Below, in pieces: positions 7,868 to 17,400 of a DNA stretch of 54,294 bases. How positions within the stretch are numbered: position 1 is the stretch's first letter; each line of letters begins with the position of its first letter. Source of the DNA: Nitrospira sp. bin75 (GTDB taxonomy: Bacteria; Nitrospirota; Nitrospiria; Nitrospirales; UBA8639); NCBI GenBank assembly GCA_002238765.1, contig MPMZ01000013.1, positions 1 to 54,294 of the forward strand, written 5' to 3'. Position numbers and translations under genes: made by a program. The notes under the pieces were generated by a model. It worked only from the letters and a program-made list of their open reading frames with translations. It was not told where the DNA came from and ran no database searches.

Positions 7868-8839
7868 TTACTCTCGACACAAAAAATGTTCTGCGACTTC
7901 AACATCTTCGCGACTACCGATGACAAGCGGAACGCACTGGTGAGGCGTCTTGGGATGAATGCCGGCAATCCGTTCCACGCCCGTACTTCCCAATCCTCCG
8001 GCTTGCTCCACCACGAAACTCAACGGAGCGGATTCATACATTAACCGCAGTTTTCCCTCAGGTCTCTGCCCTTCACCGGGATATAGATAGAGCCCGCCCT
8101 TCAAGAGAATCCGATGGACGTCCGCCACGAGACACCCCGTGTACCTGGAGGAATACGGCCTGCCGGTCTCCTTATCTTCGGCACGAAAATAGTCAACAAT
8201 ATTTCTCATACTTTTTGACCACTTAGAACTATTTCCTTCATTGGCACTATAGATTTTCCCGCGAGGCGGAATCTCTACATTCGAAGCGGACAGGAAAAAC
8301 TCGCCGGCCACCGGATCAAGCGTAAACTGATGGACTCCCTCTCCGCACGTGTACACCAGAATCGTACTCGCTCCATACAACAGATACCCGCCGGCGACCT
8401 GCTCACAACCCGCTTTCAGAAAATTTCCGGTGGGGTCCAACCGGTGGATGGAAAAAATCGACCCGAGGGGAGCGTTGACGTCGATATTCGATGACCCGTC
8501 CAGGGGATCGAAAAACACGGCATATTTGCCTGACTCTTCGGCAGCAGCCACGACAAACGGTTCATCCATTTCTTCGGACACCACGATTTGCACGATCCCG
8601 CTATCCTGAAAGGCCTCCACAAAAAGCTCGTTGGCGCGGGCATCCATGCGTTGTACCTGTTCGCCATGGACGTTTCTCGTATCGGTGAGGCCCAGACTGT
8701 CGGTCAGGCCTGCTTGTCGCAAATCCCGGGCAATCCGTTTCCCGCCCGAGACAATCCGGTTCATGATGGTGAAAAACTCGTCCGCACCGTCAGGCTGTAA
8801 TCGCTGCCGTTCAAAAATATGGCGGGTGAGAGAAACCAT
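7868..8839 (-). CDS. fbp: Fructose-1,6-bisphosphatase class I
   Basis: A 323-residue class I FBPase that hydrolyses fructose-1,6-bisphosphate to fructose-6-phosphate. The metal-binding signature DPLDGSSNID is at 111-120, preceded by the SEE triad at 88-90; the substrate-binding YIYPG-like GGLYLYPGEGQ segment lies in the C-terminal half. The ATG at 8839 aligns with the family N-terminus, while the frame continues upstream to 8926 without family resemblance. No good ribosome-binding site is visible, so the start is moderately certain. With the class I aldolase it suggests active gluconeogenic or carbon-fixing flux. Confidence 0.92.
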   Translation of the reverse strand: MVSLTRHIFERQRLQPDGADEFFTIMNRIVSGGKRIARDLRQAGLTDSLGLTDTRNVHGEQVQRMDARANELFVEAFQDSGIVQIVVSEEMDEPFVVAAAEESGKYAVFFDPLDGSSNIDVNAPLGSIFSIHRLDPTGNFLKAGCEQVAGGYLLYGASTILVYTCGEGVHQFTLDPVAGEFFLSASNVEIPPRGKIYSANEGNSSKWSKSMRNIVDYFRAEDKETGRPYSSRYTGCLVADVHRILLKGGLYLYPGEGQRPEGKLRLMYESAPLSFVVEQAGGLGSTGVERIAGIHPKTPHQCVPLVIGSREDVEVAEHFLCRE

Positions 8840-8897
8840 AATTGGATTAAGTAGATAAAAGAATTTATTATAAGGCCTTTCGTGAAAAAGTCGAGAC

Positions 8898-9671
8898 TCA
8901 TTTCCGTGACGGAACCCATTTTTCAATCACGGCTTTGGCCGACCCGACGATCACACGGGCTTCCATCATGACGGGAACTCGGTCCGGCGTGTTGGTGAGC
9001 CAGATTCTGACGTTCCCTTCATTCAAAAAAATTCCTCGAAACGGCATGATCGCCAACAGGCGAATCGCCTCAACCTCGCCCCAGGAGCCCCTGACTGACT
9101 CGATGGCCTCGACTTTAACCTCGACCTCGTAGTTTTTCCGGTCGTGATGAATATTCATAAAGACCGAAGAGCCCGGCACGAGATCCGGCATGGTACGCAG
9201 AAAATAGAGACACGATAAAGGGCCATGCGTACCGGGAGGAATGTCATGAACTGACGGCTTGCCGTCCTTCATGACTGTGACCTGGTTGGCCACGCGATCG
9301 AACGTAACGTCAAACTGTTCATGGCGGCCACCTTCCCGGCGCTTAAAAAATACATGCCGGGGAAGCATGGTCCGGGAATCCACCAGCGAATCCACGTGGT
9401 TCTTGACCGGGAAAAAGACGGAAATAAAATCGTTCGAGCGAATCGTGGTTGTCAGGTGCCGGGCCGGCCCTCCGTCCGCGTCAACCAGCGTTTCGTTTTT
9501 CATGTACGCGTGTCCGGCTGGAACGCCCCACAGGGAAATGCCATACCGATAATCTTCCTGTTCCTGAACCGCAAAAGCGACAGGTGACAGAGCCATCCCC
9601 CACAGCAACCCCAGGAGCAGGCCGCTCATCCCAAGCACGAACGTTCTATGGCGACAGAATGAATGACGCAT
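8898..9671 (-). CDS. DUF3108 family exported protein
   Basis: A 257-residue protein with a signal peptide at 1-35 (hydrophobic core LGMSGLLLGLLWGMALSP). The mature part matches the DUF3108 pattern: YGISLWGVPAGHAYMK at the start, a middle NHVDSLVDSRTMLPRHVFFKRREG segment, and a WLTNTPDRVPVMMEARVIVGSAKA end. DUF3108 proteins are predicted periplasmic beta-rich proteins of unknown function. The start is uncertain: the frame continues to 9791, but its first 40 codons include a translated repeat. ATG at 9671 gives a proper signal peptide. It is the last core gene before the island. Confidence 0.8.
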   Translation of the reverse strand: MRHSFCRHRTFVLGMSGLLLGLLWGMALSPVAFAVQEQEDYRYGISLWGVPAGHAYMKNETLVDADGGPARHLTTTIRSNDFISVFFPVKNHVDSLVDSRTMLPRHVFFKRREGGRHEQFDVTFDRVANQVTVMKDGKPSVHDIPPGTHGPLSCLYFLRTMPDLVPGSSVFMNIHHDRKNYEVEVKVEAIESVRGSWGEVEAIRLLAIMPFRGIFLNEGNVRIWLTNTPDRVPVMMEARVIVGSAKAVIEKWVPSRK

Positions 9672-9718
9672 ATTTTTGGATTGTACACCACCCAGAAGGA
9701 ATGAGCACATTCTTCTTG

Positions 9719-9747
9719 TCATCCTCGACGTTTGTAATCGAGGATCC
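9719..9747. repeat. Interspersed palindrome, family B
   Basis: ATCCTCGA at 9721-9728 and TCGAGGAT at 9738-9745 form an 8-bp hairpin followed by CCAGTGTCG. A second copy with the same layout (TCATCCCCG...CGGGGATCCAG) is at 43272-43299. It lies upstream of the DUF3108 gene and extends that frame artificially. Confidence 0.65.
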
Positions 9748-11197
9748 AGTGTCGTTATCTTTGTTTTTTGCTTTCGTTGTAGCCGCGCCATCTCATGGCA
9801 TTTTTTCTCCCTCTCCCCTCTTCCCCATCAAAAAAACCACCTAAAATATCCGATTTGACCGGATCATCTATCAAGCCTATATTCACGATCTATGAGTAAT
9901 CCCAAAACGTCTAAGGGGGCCATGGAAAAGCCGCACTCTGCATCGCAATCCACCGAGAAATTCCGCCGTCTGAAGGACATCCTGCGCGAGATGTTCCAGC
10001 TCGACCGGGGCGATCTGGATTTCGGTCTGTACCGGATCATGAACCTGAAGGCGAAGGAAATCGAGGAGTTTCTCGACAACGACCTGTTGCCGCAAGTACG
10101 GACCGCGTTGAAGGGGAACACCACCGACATGCTGGCCGCGCTGGAAGAAAAACTGGCCGATGCCCGGGGGCAGGCGAGTGACTTGGGCGTCGATCCGGAA
10201 ACCGCGCCGAAAGTCGAAGAGTTGAAACGGCAGCTTGCCGAAGCCAAGGCTGACGTCGTAGCGGAAACAGACGTCTACAACCATCTCGCCAATTTCTTTG
10301 GCCGGTATTACGACGAGGGCGACTTCATGTCCCTGCGCCGTTATTCAGGCGGCGGCCAGCTGAGCTACCTGATCCCCTACGATGGCGAAGAAGTCAAGCT
10401 GCATTGGGCCAATGCCGACCAGTACTACATTAAAACGACCGAAAATTACTCGTCCTACGTTTTCACCGTGGGCACGGGCGCTGAAATGCGGCGAGTGCGG
10501 TTCGAAATTGCCGCCGCGGACAACGAAAAAGACAACGTCAAGGAGGCAACCGGCAAACAACGCCGGTTCCTGCTTGCCGGCGACAACGCGGAGGCCATGA
10601 TCTTCAATGGTGCGGACTTGGTGGTGCGCTTCGCACACCGGCCACTGACCGACCACGAAAAGAAAGAATTTCACGGCAACGGCACGAAACAGCAGGACCG
10701 GCTCAACGAGGCCATCGCAAAACGTATTCGTCAATCGTTGCCCCCGGACTGGCAGGCTCTGCTCACCGCACCCGCTCCCACGGAAAACAACCCCGAGCGC
10801 ACAGTGCTGGACAAACATCTGGCCGCCTATACTGCCAAGAACAGCTTCGACTACTTCATTCACAAAGACCTGGGCGGGTTCCTGCGCCGTGAACTGGATT
10901 TCTACTTGAAAAGCGAGGTGCTGAACCTGGACGACCTGAAGCTGGGCGACGCAGCCCGGCTGGACCGGGCGCTAGGACGGATGCGCGCCGTCCGGTACGT
11001 GGCAGACAAGATCATCGACTTCCTGGCGCAGTTGGAAAATTTTCAGAAACAACTCTGGCTGAAAAAGAAATTCATCCTGGAAACGCAGTATTGCGTGACC
11101 CTGGACCGCGTACCGGAAACCTTGTATGCGGAAATCGCAGCCAACGAAGCACAGCACGACGAATGGATAAAGCTGTTCGCCATCGATGAAATCAACT

Positions 11198-11252
11198 CTT
11201 TCCCTCTCCCACTGGGAGAGGGAAAGGGTGAGGGAGGCCGGGGTGAGGGTAA
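11198..11252. repeat. Interspersed palindrome, family A, inside a coding region
   Basis: TTTCCCTCTCCCA and TGGGAGAGGGAAA arms plus a GGTGAGGG tail, inserted in the methyltransferase frame without a stop or frameshift. It encodes the low-complexity segment SFPLPLGEGKGEGGRGEG between otherwise family-like sequence. Confidence 0.75.
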
Positions 11253-11380
11253 GCCCTATACCAACCCGTTGACCGTGGATTTCCTCAAAGCCAACCCCTA
11301 TCTGGTGCTGGACACCCGACACTTCGGGGCGGATTTCACCGGACGCCTGCTGGCGGCGCTCTCCAGCACCACCTTCCTAG

Positions 11381-11420
11381 TCTTACGTAGTCTCAACTCG
11401 TCTCACGTCATCTCATCAAG
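11381..11420. repeat. Four phased 10-bp repeats near the integrase (possible att or arm sites)
   Basis: TCTTACGTAG, TCTCAACTCG, TCTCACGTCA and TCTCATCAAG follow each other without gaps, each starting TCTYA. They sit exactly where methyltransferase homology ends and 140 bases before the integrase start. Repeats at one helical turn suit protein binding on one DNA face, such as integrase arm sites. No second copy was found at the other end of the island. Confidence 0.4.
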
Positions 11421-11560
11421 TCATTATCAATACAGGCGTTTCATGTGTTTTTCTGTTTGACTCTGTCGCAGGACATCGCATAGAATCTCATGCCAGATGT
11501 TGGATAAACTGTTAGATATAAATAGATGGTTCCGTGTGGGACACGGAGGAAAGAGGCGGC

Positions 11561-12733
11561 ATGGGAAAGCTGACATTCAAAAAAATTCAGGCGCTCAATG
11601 TCCCCGGATTGTATGGTGACGGGGGCACATTATTTCTCCGGGTCGCGCCTAGGGGCAGTAAGCAATGGGTGCAACGGCTCGTCATTCGGAAAAAACGACA
11701 AGACCTGGGATTAGGGGGATTTCCGTTAACGAGTCTGAATGAAGCCAGGGAGAAAGCGTTTCACAATCGGAAGAGTGCGCGAAACGGCGGAGACCCCGTC
11801 AGCGAACGGCGACAACGAGAAAATGTCCCGACGTTTGCCGAAGCCTTAGAGAAGGTGATCCAGTTGCATGAGGGCACATGGAAAGACAAAGGACGGACGA
11901 GGGAGCAATGGCATAATACGATGCGGTTATATGTGTTCCCGTCCCTAGGTCGCATGCGAGTCTCCGACATTGAAGCCCGGGATGTGTTGCAAATTGTCGG
12001 CCCCTTGTGGACGGAGAAAAACGAAACAGCCATGAAGATTAAACGGCGGGTGTCCGTAGTCATGGATTGGGCGGTCATGCACGGATACCGGACTGATAAT
12101 TGTGTGACTGCTCTCAAGGGGAACTTGCCGAAAGCCGATTCCCTCAAGGGGCATTACAAGATGATTCCCCATGAAGACGTTGCGGCGGCCATTGCAAAGA
12201 CGAAAGCCAGCACGGCGTACCCATCCACGATTGCCTGTTTTGAATTTTCCGTTTTGACGGCTTCCCGCAGTCAGGAATCCAGGGGAGCCAAGTGGGAAGA
12301 AATGAATTTCAGATCGGCCACCTGGGACATACCAGGAACACGGACGAAAACCGGAAAGGCGTTTCGAGTTCCGTTAAGTCGTCGGGCTGTAAAAATTCTG
12401 GAAGATCAGAAAGCCAGGACGGGGGATTCTCCGTTGGTGTTTCCGGCACCACGAGGGGGCATGTTATCCGATGCGACGGTTTCCAAGATGGTCCGGACGT
12501 GTCAGATTCAGGGTGTGCCTCATGCCATCGCCAGGGCATGTTTCCGGTCGTGGTGTGCGGACTCCAACATCTCCCGAGAAGTGGCCGAAGCCTGTTTGGC
12601 CCATACCGTCCAAGGCGTGGAGGGAGCCTATCAGCGTTCCGATCTGTTCGAGCGGCGACGCTCGGTGATGCAACAGTGGGCCGACTACGTCACCGGTGCC
12701 CCACGGGCCGACGTGATCCCGTTGCACGGCTGA
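11561..12733 (+). CDS. Tyrosine integrase, P4-like (DUF4102 N-terminal)
   Basis: A 390-residue integrase. The N-terminal arm-binding domain (GLYGDGGTLFLRV, LGLGGFPLTSLNEAR) is DUF4102-like, followed by a SAM-like core-binding domain and the catalytic domain. The first arginine is in TASRSQESRGAKWEE, the second histidine in CLAHTVQG, and the nucleophile is Tyr357 in AYQRSD. The usual HxxR box reads HAIAR, that is HxxxR. The start is ATG 11561 after AAGAGG. Its C-terminal 90 residues and downstream 15 bases are nearly identical to the convergent integrase at 27359. Such integrases usually target tRNA genes, but none is adjacent. Confidence 0.9.
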   Translation: MGKLTFKKIQALNVPGLYGDGGTLFLRVAPRGSKQWVQRLVIRKKRQDLGLGGFPLTSLNEAREKAFHNRKSARNGGDPVSERRQRENVPTFAEALEKVIQLHEGTWKDKGRTREQWHNTMRLYVFPSLGRMRVSDIEARDVLQIVGPLWTEKNETAMKIKRRVSVVMDWAVMHGYRTDNCVTALKGNLPKADSLKGHYKMIPHEDVAAAIAKTKASTAYPSTIACFEFSVLTASRSQESRGAKWEEMNFRSATWDIPGTRTKTGKAFRVPLSRRAVKILEDQKARTGDSPLVFPAPRGGMLSDATVSKMVRTCQIQGVPHAIARACFRSWCADSNISREVAEACLAHTVQGVEGAYQRSDLFERRRSVMQQWADYVTGAPRADVIPLHG

Positions 12734-12975
12734 TGGACACGGACCGGCCCCGTGTCCTTTCGCCGTTGAGACACGCCTGGCTTCCCGCCCCTGGACCTGA
12801 GCCACACACCCATGAAACGCCTCTCTTCATGAGATTGTCTCTTCCTCCACCGTCGGGGCGTGAAATGCTGTCCGTGTTCCCTCAGGAAAATCTTTTGCCC
12901 TGTCTCTCGACATTCCGGCTCCTCTTTTCTCTTTAACGCGTGCTTTACCTTGTTTCGACCCCGGACCGTCGTACC

Positions 12976-13013
12976 GGGTCGATTCACCGGTGACTCTACT
13001 GGTGAATCGACCC
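12976..13013. repeat. Perfect 13-bp inverted repeat (hairpin)
   Basis: GGGTCGATTCACC (12976-12988) pairs with GGTGAATCGACCC (13001-13013) around a 12-base loop. It could end integrase transcription, though no T-run follows. The ATTCACC/GGTGAAT core recurs in the palindrome at 13263-13281 and at 13426 and 13514. Confidence 0.7.
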
Positions 13014-13134
13014 GCTCATGCCCCCGCCCGCCGGCCTCGCCTGGCGGGGCGCAAGGACGGGGCCGGCTTACTCGCCCGACTCGCTGCCCCGTGTTGATTC
13101 GAGCCCCGTGTCCGAGGCCGGGTCTCGCCTCTTC

Positions 13135-13250
13135 TACCCCTGTATTTACCCCTGTATTTACCCCTGTATTTACCCCTGTATTTACCCCTGTATTTACCCC
13201 TGTATTTACCCCTGTATTTACCCCTGTATTTACCCCTGTATTTACCCCTG
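13135..13250. repeat. Tandem array of a 12-bp unit, 9.7 copies
   Basis: The unit TACCCCTGTATT repeats without a single mismatch for 116 bp. Read in three frames it gives TPVF, YPCI or, on the other strand, GKYR repeats, so apparent ORFs here are artefacts of the array. Perfect identity implies recent expansion or strong selection. It is flanked by ATTCACC-containing palindromes. Function unknown; protein-binding iterons or replication slippage are options. Confidence 0.9.
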
Positions 13251-13262
13251 ACGCGTGTCAAG

Positions 13263-13281
13263 GGTGAATTCACCGGTGAAT
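13263..13281. repeat. Overlapping perfect palindromes
   Basis: GGTGAATTCACC (13263-13274) and ATTCACCGGTGAAT (13268-13281) overlap, giving three alternating ATTCACC/GGTGAAT half-sites directly after the 12-bp array. The same half-site forms the hairpin at 12976-13013, so the array is bracketed by related motifs. Confidence 0.7.
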
Positions 13282-13283
13282 GA

Positions 13284-14030
13284 GGCGGTGCATCGACCGG
13301 CTCCAGATCGTCGCCGGTCGCGTGGCCGGCCCGTGTCCGGGCCCGGCAGGGCACCGGGAGCGCCGGCACCCTGCTGAGGCTGCGCCTCTGGGCCAACTGC
13401 GCGTTTGGACAACGCTTTTTGGCCCATTCACCGTCGCGGCCTGGGAGCGCCAGGCCCCGCCCAGGGGGAACCCCTCTGGCTCCATGCCCCCCACTGGACG
13501 CGGCGGATCTGGGCCATTCACCCCGCTACGCTGTCCCGGCTGTTGCGATGGGTCGCCAGCCGTGACCAACCCCCGGAGAGACTGTGCATTCGCACACCCT
13601 CCCGCCGCTGCACGCGGCTTGCCTCCAGGGGTTGGTCACGGCTCACGCCCGTGGGCCGCGACAGCGCAGCAGCCCCACCCGTGAGGCGTCGCTGGGGCTC
13701 GGCCTCACGTCGGCTCTGTCTGGGGACAGATCCGTTGGTCTTCCGTCGCCCGGCACCTCGGCTGGGGTCGAGGGTGCCGGACTCGTTCCCGTCGCATCTG
13801 GCGATGCACGGGAACCGCACCGGCGGCCGGTTCGCTGGGGCTCACCGGGCCGCCTGCCTCGATTCTGGGGAATCGAGTCTGCGCCGGGGGACATGGCGGC
13901 GAGGACAACCTGGATCGTCGCCTCCAACAATCGGGGACCGCTCACAGAGGTCAGAACATCGCTGACCCCGTGGACCACAGATCGGAGTCCCCCCATTGCC
14001 GAGTCTGGTCTTTGGTGCCCTTCGAATCTC
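13284..14030. other. GC-rich, hairpin-dense non-coding segment
   Basis: No frame here has a family-like protein, and frames on both strands overlap without preference, as expected for GC-rich non-coding DNA. Many inverted repeats are visible: AGCCGTGACCAACCCC at 13558-13573 pairs perfectly with 13628-13643, TCGATTC/GAATCGA lies at 13859-13876, GGTCAG/CTGACC at 13949-13967, and CTGTC/GACAG near 13720. With the array and hairpin at 12976-13281 it makes about 1.1 kb of structured sequence between the integrase and the defence operon. It may encode a structured RNA or be decayed mobile DNA. Confidence 0.5.
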
Positions 14031-14165
14031 TACTGATTATATTGAATGACGAGCCGCGAGCACGTTTTCCGGTTCGGTGATGCGTTTCAATGTAAACGTG
14101 AACGGTTAAGTACGTTCTGGTAGTATTGGTCTTGTGTGCAGGCAAACGAGATGGGGGAAAATTCT

Positions 14166-14420
14166 ATGACAAGTTGGCAGGACATTCAAAACTCGATTCG
14201 GAATTGCCGCATATGTCAGAATGCTGACGGTATTCTATTCGAGCCTTTCAATGGAAAATAGCCGGTGCTTCCTAAACCTCGCCGAAAGACCATCTTGTTT
14301 ATTTCCGAAGCCCCTCCGCCATACCATCAAGAGCAAGATGACACAGAGTGGAGCCCAACTCCTCATTCACTGGCCGAAGAGGAGGGTGGGGTTCCAACGA
14401 TTAAAGCGGTGAAAACTTAG
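14166..14420 (+). pseudogene. Relic of a uracil-DNA-glycosylase-superfamily-like protein
   Basis: From the ATG at 14166 (after GGGGAAA) the frame reads MTSWQDIQNSIRNCRICQNADG, meets TAG at 14259-14261, then continues in the same frame with PRRKTILFISEAPPP to a stop at 14418-14420. The early CxxC and the ILFISEAPPP stretch resemble the start of UDG-like proteins. Only about 84 codons remain, so the rest has been lost. It directly precedes the PLD-helicase gene and may mark the join between island pieces. The family call is tentative. Confidence 0.45.
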
Positions 14421-14461
14421 GACACACTCGGCGTCTCCGTTGATGATTCGGCGAACGAACT

Positions 14462-17400
14462 ATGGCTACTCATTCCGATCTGACGTTCATCACTAACGAA
14501 AATGGGCAAAATCTTCTTGAGCGGTTCAAGGTACTGATCAAGGATACCGAATGTTTTGACGTCCTTGTCGGGTACTTCTACACCAGCGGATTCCATGCAC
14601 TTTACCAAGCCCTGGAAAAAACAAGAAAGATCCGAATCCTCATCGGAATCAGCACCAACAAGACAACCCTGGAACTCATAGAACAAGCACGGCAGTCAGA
14701 ATTGCAATTTTCCCACGCGGAAACAAAGGAGCACTTTTCCGATTTGCTGGTCAGTGAAATGACGCAAGCCGAAGACAGCAGCCACGTTGAAGAAGGGGTG
14801 GTCAAATTCTTGGAGTGGCTGCAAAACGGAAGGCTTGAGATCAAGGTGTATCCAACCGAGAACATCCACGCCAAGCTTTACATCATGACTTTCGATGAGG
14901 AAGACAGGGACGCAGGCAGGGTCATTACCGGTTCCAGCAACTTCACGCAATCGGGGTTGGTGGATAACCTTGAATTCAACGTGGAGTTGAAAAACCGTGC
15001 CGACTACGAATTTGCCCGGACAAAATTTGAGGTGCTGTGGGAAAACGCCGTTGACGTCAAAGACAAATACATTGAGACCATCAGAGAAAAAACATGGCTC
15101 AACGACACGATCACCCCCTACGAACTCTACCTCAAATTTCTCTATGAGTATTTCAAGGACGACCTCTATCAAACCGATGAAGTCACGTCCAGATACCTCC
15201 CCGAGGAATTCAAACGCTTGGAATACCAGGAACAGGCTGTCTTGAACGCGAAGAAGATTTTGGACGAATACGGCGGGGTGTTCATTTCAGACGTGGTGGG
15301 CCTCGGGAAGACCTACGTTTCCGCCATGCTGGCGACCCGGCTCGACGGTCGCACGCTGGTCCTGGCCCCACCCGTGCTTTTGGATAAGGCGAACCCCGGC
15401 TCGTGGCCCAATGTCTTTTCAGATTTCCGGGTACCTGCTGATTTTGAGTCGATGGGCAAGCTGGATCATCTCACTCGCAAAGGCACGCAAAAATACAATA
15501 ACGTTTTCATCGACGAAGCGCACCGCTACAGAACGGAATCAAACGTCACCTACGAAAAGATCGCTCAGATCTGCAGAGGCAAAAGAGTCGTGCTGGTGAC
15601 GGCAACCCCGTTCAATAATTCCCCAAAGGATATCCTGAGTCAAATCAAGCTGTTTCAGAATGCAAAAAAAAGCACGATCCCGAACGTCCCCAACCTTGAA
15701 AAATTCTTCGGCACCCTGGAAAAAAAGATCAAGCAATTCGACAGGCAAAGAGACCATGAAGAATACATGCGAACCACCAGGGAAAACGCGCACCTGATTC
15801 GCACGTCCATTTTGAAGTACCTGATGGTCAGAAGAACAAGAAAAGAAATCGAAGACTACTTTGCCGACGACCTGAACAATCAAAATCTGAGCTTCCCGGC
15901 GGTGGAAGACCCTGAACCCCTGTTCTACCAGTTGAACGGGGAAGAAAATGAAATCTTCAACCGGACCGTCGAGTTTCTCACGCAAAGACTCAAATACGCG
16001 CGGTATACGCCCATGCTCTATTACACGGGGGAGGATACACCTGACCAGGCAGAGATACAGGCCCAAAGAAACATGAGCCGCTTTATGAAACTCCTGCTGG
16101 TCAAACGGCTGGATAGCAGCTTTCACGCGTTCCGAAACTCGATTGCCCGTTTCATCTCAAATCACGAACGATTTCTCAGGGAACTTGATAGGGGTAACGT
16201 GTACGTGAGCAAGAAGTACATGAATAAAATCTTCGAACTTTTTGACAACGAGGATGAAGAAGAAGCCATCCAACGACTGCTTGAAAGCGACAAAGCCAAA
16301 AAATATCCGGCTGAAGATTTTAACGACGACCTGAGGAGAGACTTGGACAACGACCTGCAAACCCTGAAGGAAATCCAGGCAATGTGGCTCAAGGTGACCC
16401 GTGATCCCAAACTCCTTGCCTTTGTCAATATCCTTTCTGCTCGGCCCGTCCTAAAAGAAAGCAAGTTGATAGTGTTCACCGAATCCGCGGAAACCGCCGG
16501 CTATCTTGCCAGAAACCTGGAAAAGCAATTCCCCAATGAGGTCCTTGCCTTCACAGGAGCATCCGGCGGGAACGTGCGAGGGACGGTGATTGAAAACTTC
16601 GACGCCCGCGTCCGTGCCCCGAAAGACGATTACAGAATTCTCATCACCACGGAGGTCTTGTCCGAAGGCGTGAACCTGCACCGCTCAAACGTGGTCATCA
16701 ACTACGACATCCCGTGGAATCCGACCCGTCTGATGCAGCGTGTGGGGCGTATTAACCGCGTGGATACGGAGTTTGATAAAATTTACAGCTTCAATTTCTT
16801 CCCGACCGAACAATCCAACGAACAGATAAAACTCAAAGAAGCCGCGGAGGCGAAGATCCACACGTTTATCACGCTGTTGGGCGCCGATGCGCGATTGCTG
16901 ACCGAGGGCGAAGACGTAGAATCACACGAGTTGTTCAACCGCCTGATTTCCAGGAAAACCATTACCGGTGAAGACGAAGGCGAGGAAAGTGAACTGAAAT
17001 ATCTGCAAGTCATCCGGGGCATACGCGACAACGACCCCGATCTATTCGAAAAAGTCAAGCGCCTACCGAAAAAGGCACGCACGGCCAAGAAGTACGGAGG
17101 CGAAGCAAACCAGTTACTGACCTACTTCAGAAAAGGAAAGCTTCAGAAGTTTTTTACGGTCGGTAGAGACGAATCGGAAGAAATTGATTTGATCCGGGCG
17201 GCCGGACAGCTTGAATCCCAAGTGAAAACACCGCGCGAAAACCTGCCCGCCGACTTCTATGACAAACTGGAGAAAAACAAGCAGGCATTCATCTTCGCAA
17301 CGACCGAAGAAGACGTGGAACTCGAAACCCCACGCGGTGGCAGCGACAGTACCATGCAAGTGCTCAAATTTCTCAGGGCTGTCAGAGACTTTCGCCAATA

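Larger units (their letters stand above)
9892..11460 (+). pseudogene. N-terminal remnant of a site-specific DNA methyltransferase (COG2189-like)
   Basis: About 490 codons resemble the long N-terminal region of large adenine-specific methyltransferases related to type III Mod proteins (LREMFQLDRGDLDFGLYRIMN, then the NHLANFFGRYYDEGDFMSLRRYS block, then LKANPYLVLDTRHF). The catalytic motifs (FxGxG and an NPPY- or DPPY-type motif) would lie further on and are absent. Homology breaks at GRLLAALS (about 11370), after which the frame reads unrelated sequence to a stop at 11460. A family A repeat interrupts it in frame at 11198-11252. The start could be ATG 9892 or 9922. The breakpoint lies just before the integrase gene, so integration probably destroyed this gene. 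Confidence 0.7.

Noticed and set aside
9892-11460. Functional type III methyltransferase
   Set aside because: The catalytic methylase motifs are absent because the gene is cut off after its N-terminal region.
13135-13250. CRISPR-like array
   Set aside because: The units are 12 bp, contiguous and identical, with no spacers and no cas genes nearby.
12860-13427. Several overlapping open frames across the repeat region (TPVF, YPCI and GKYR repeats)
   Set aside because: All arise from translating the 12-bp array and adjoining GC-rich DNA in different frames; none has a ribosome-binding site or family resemblance.
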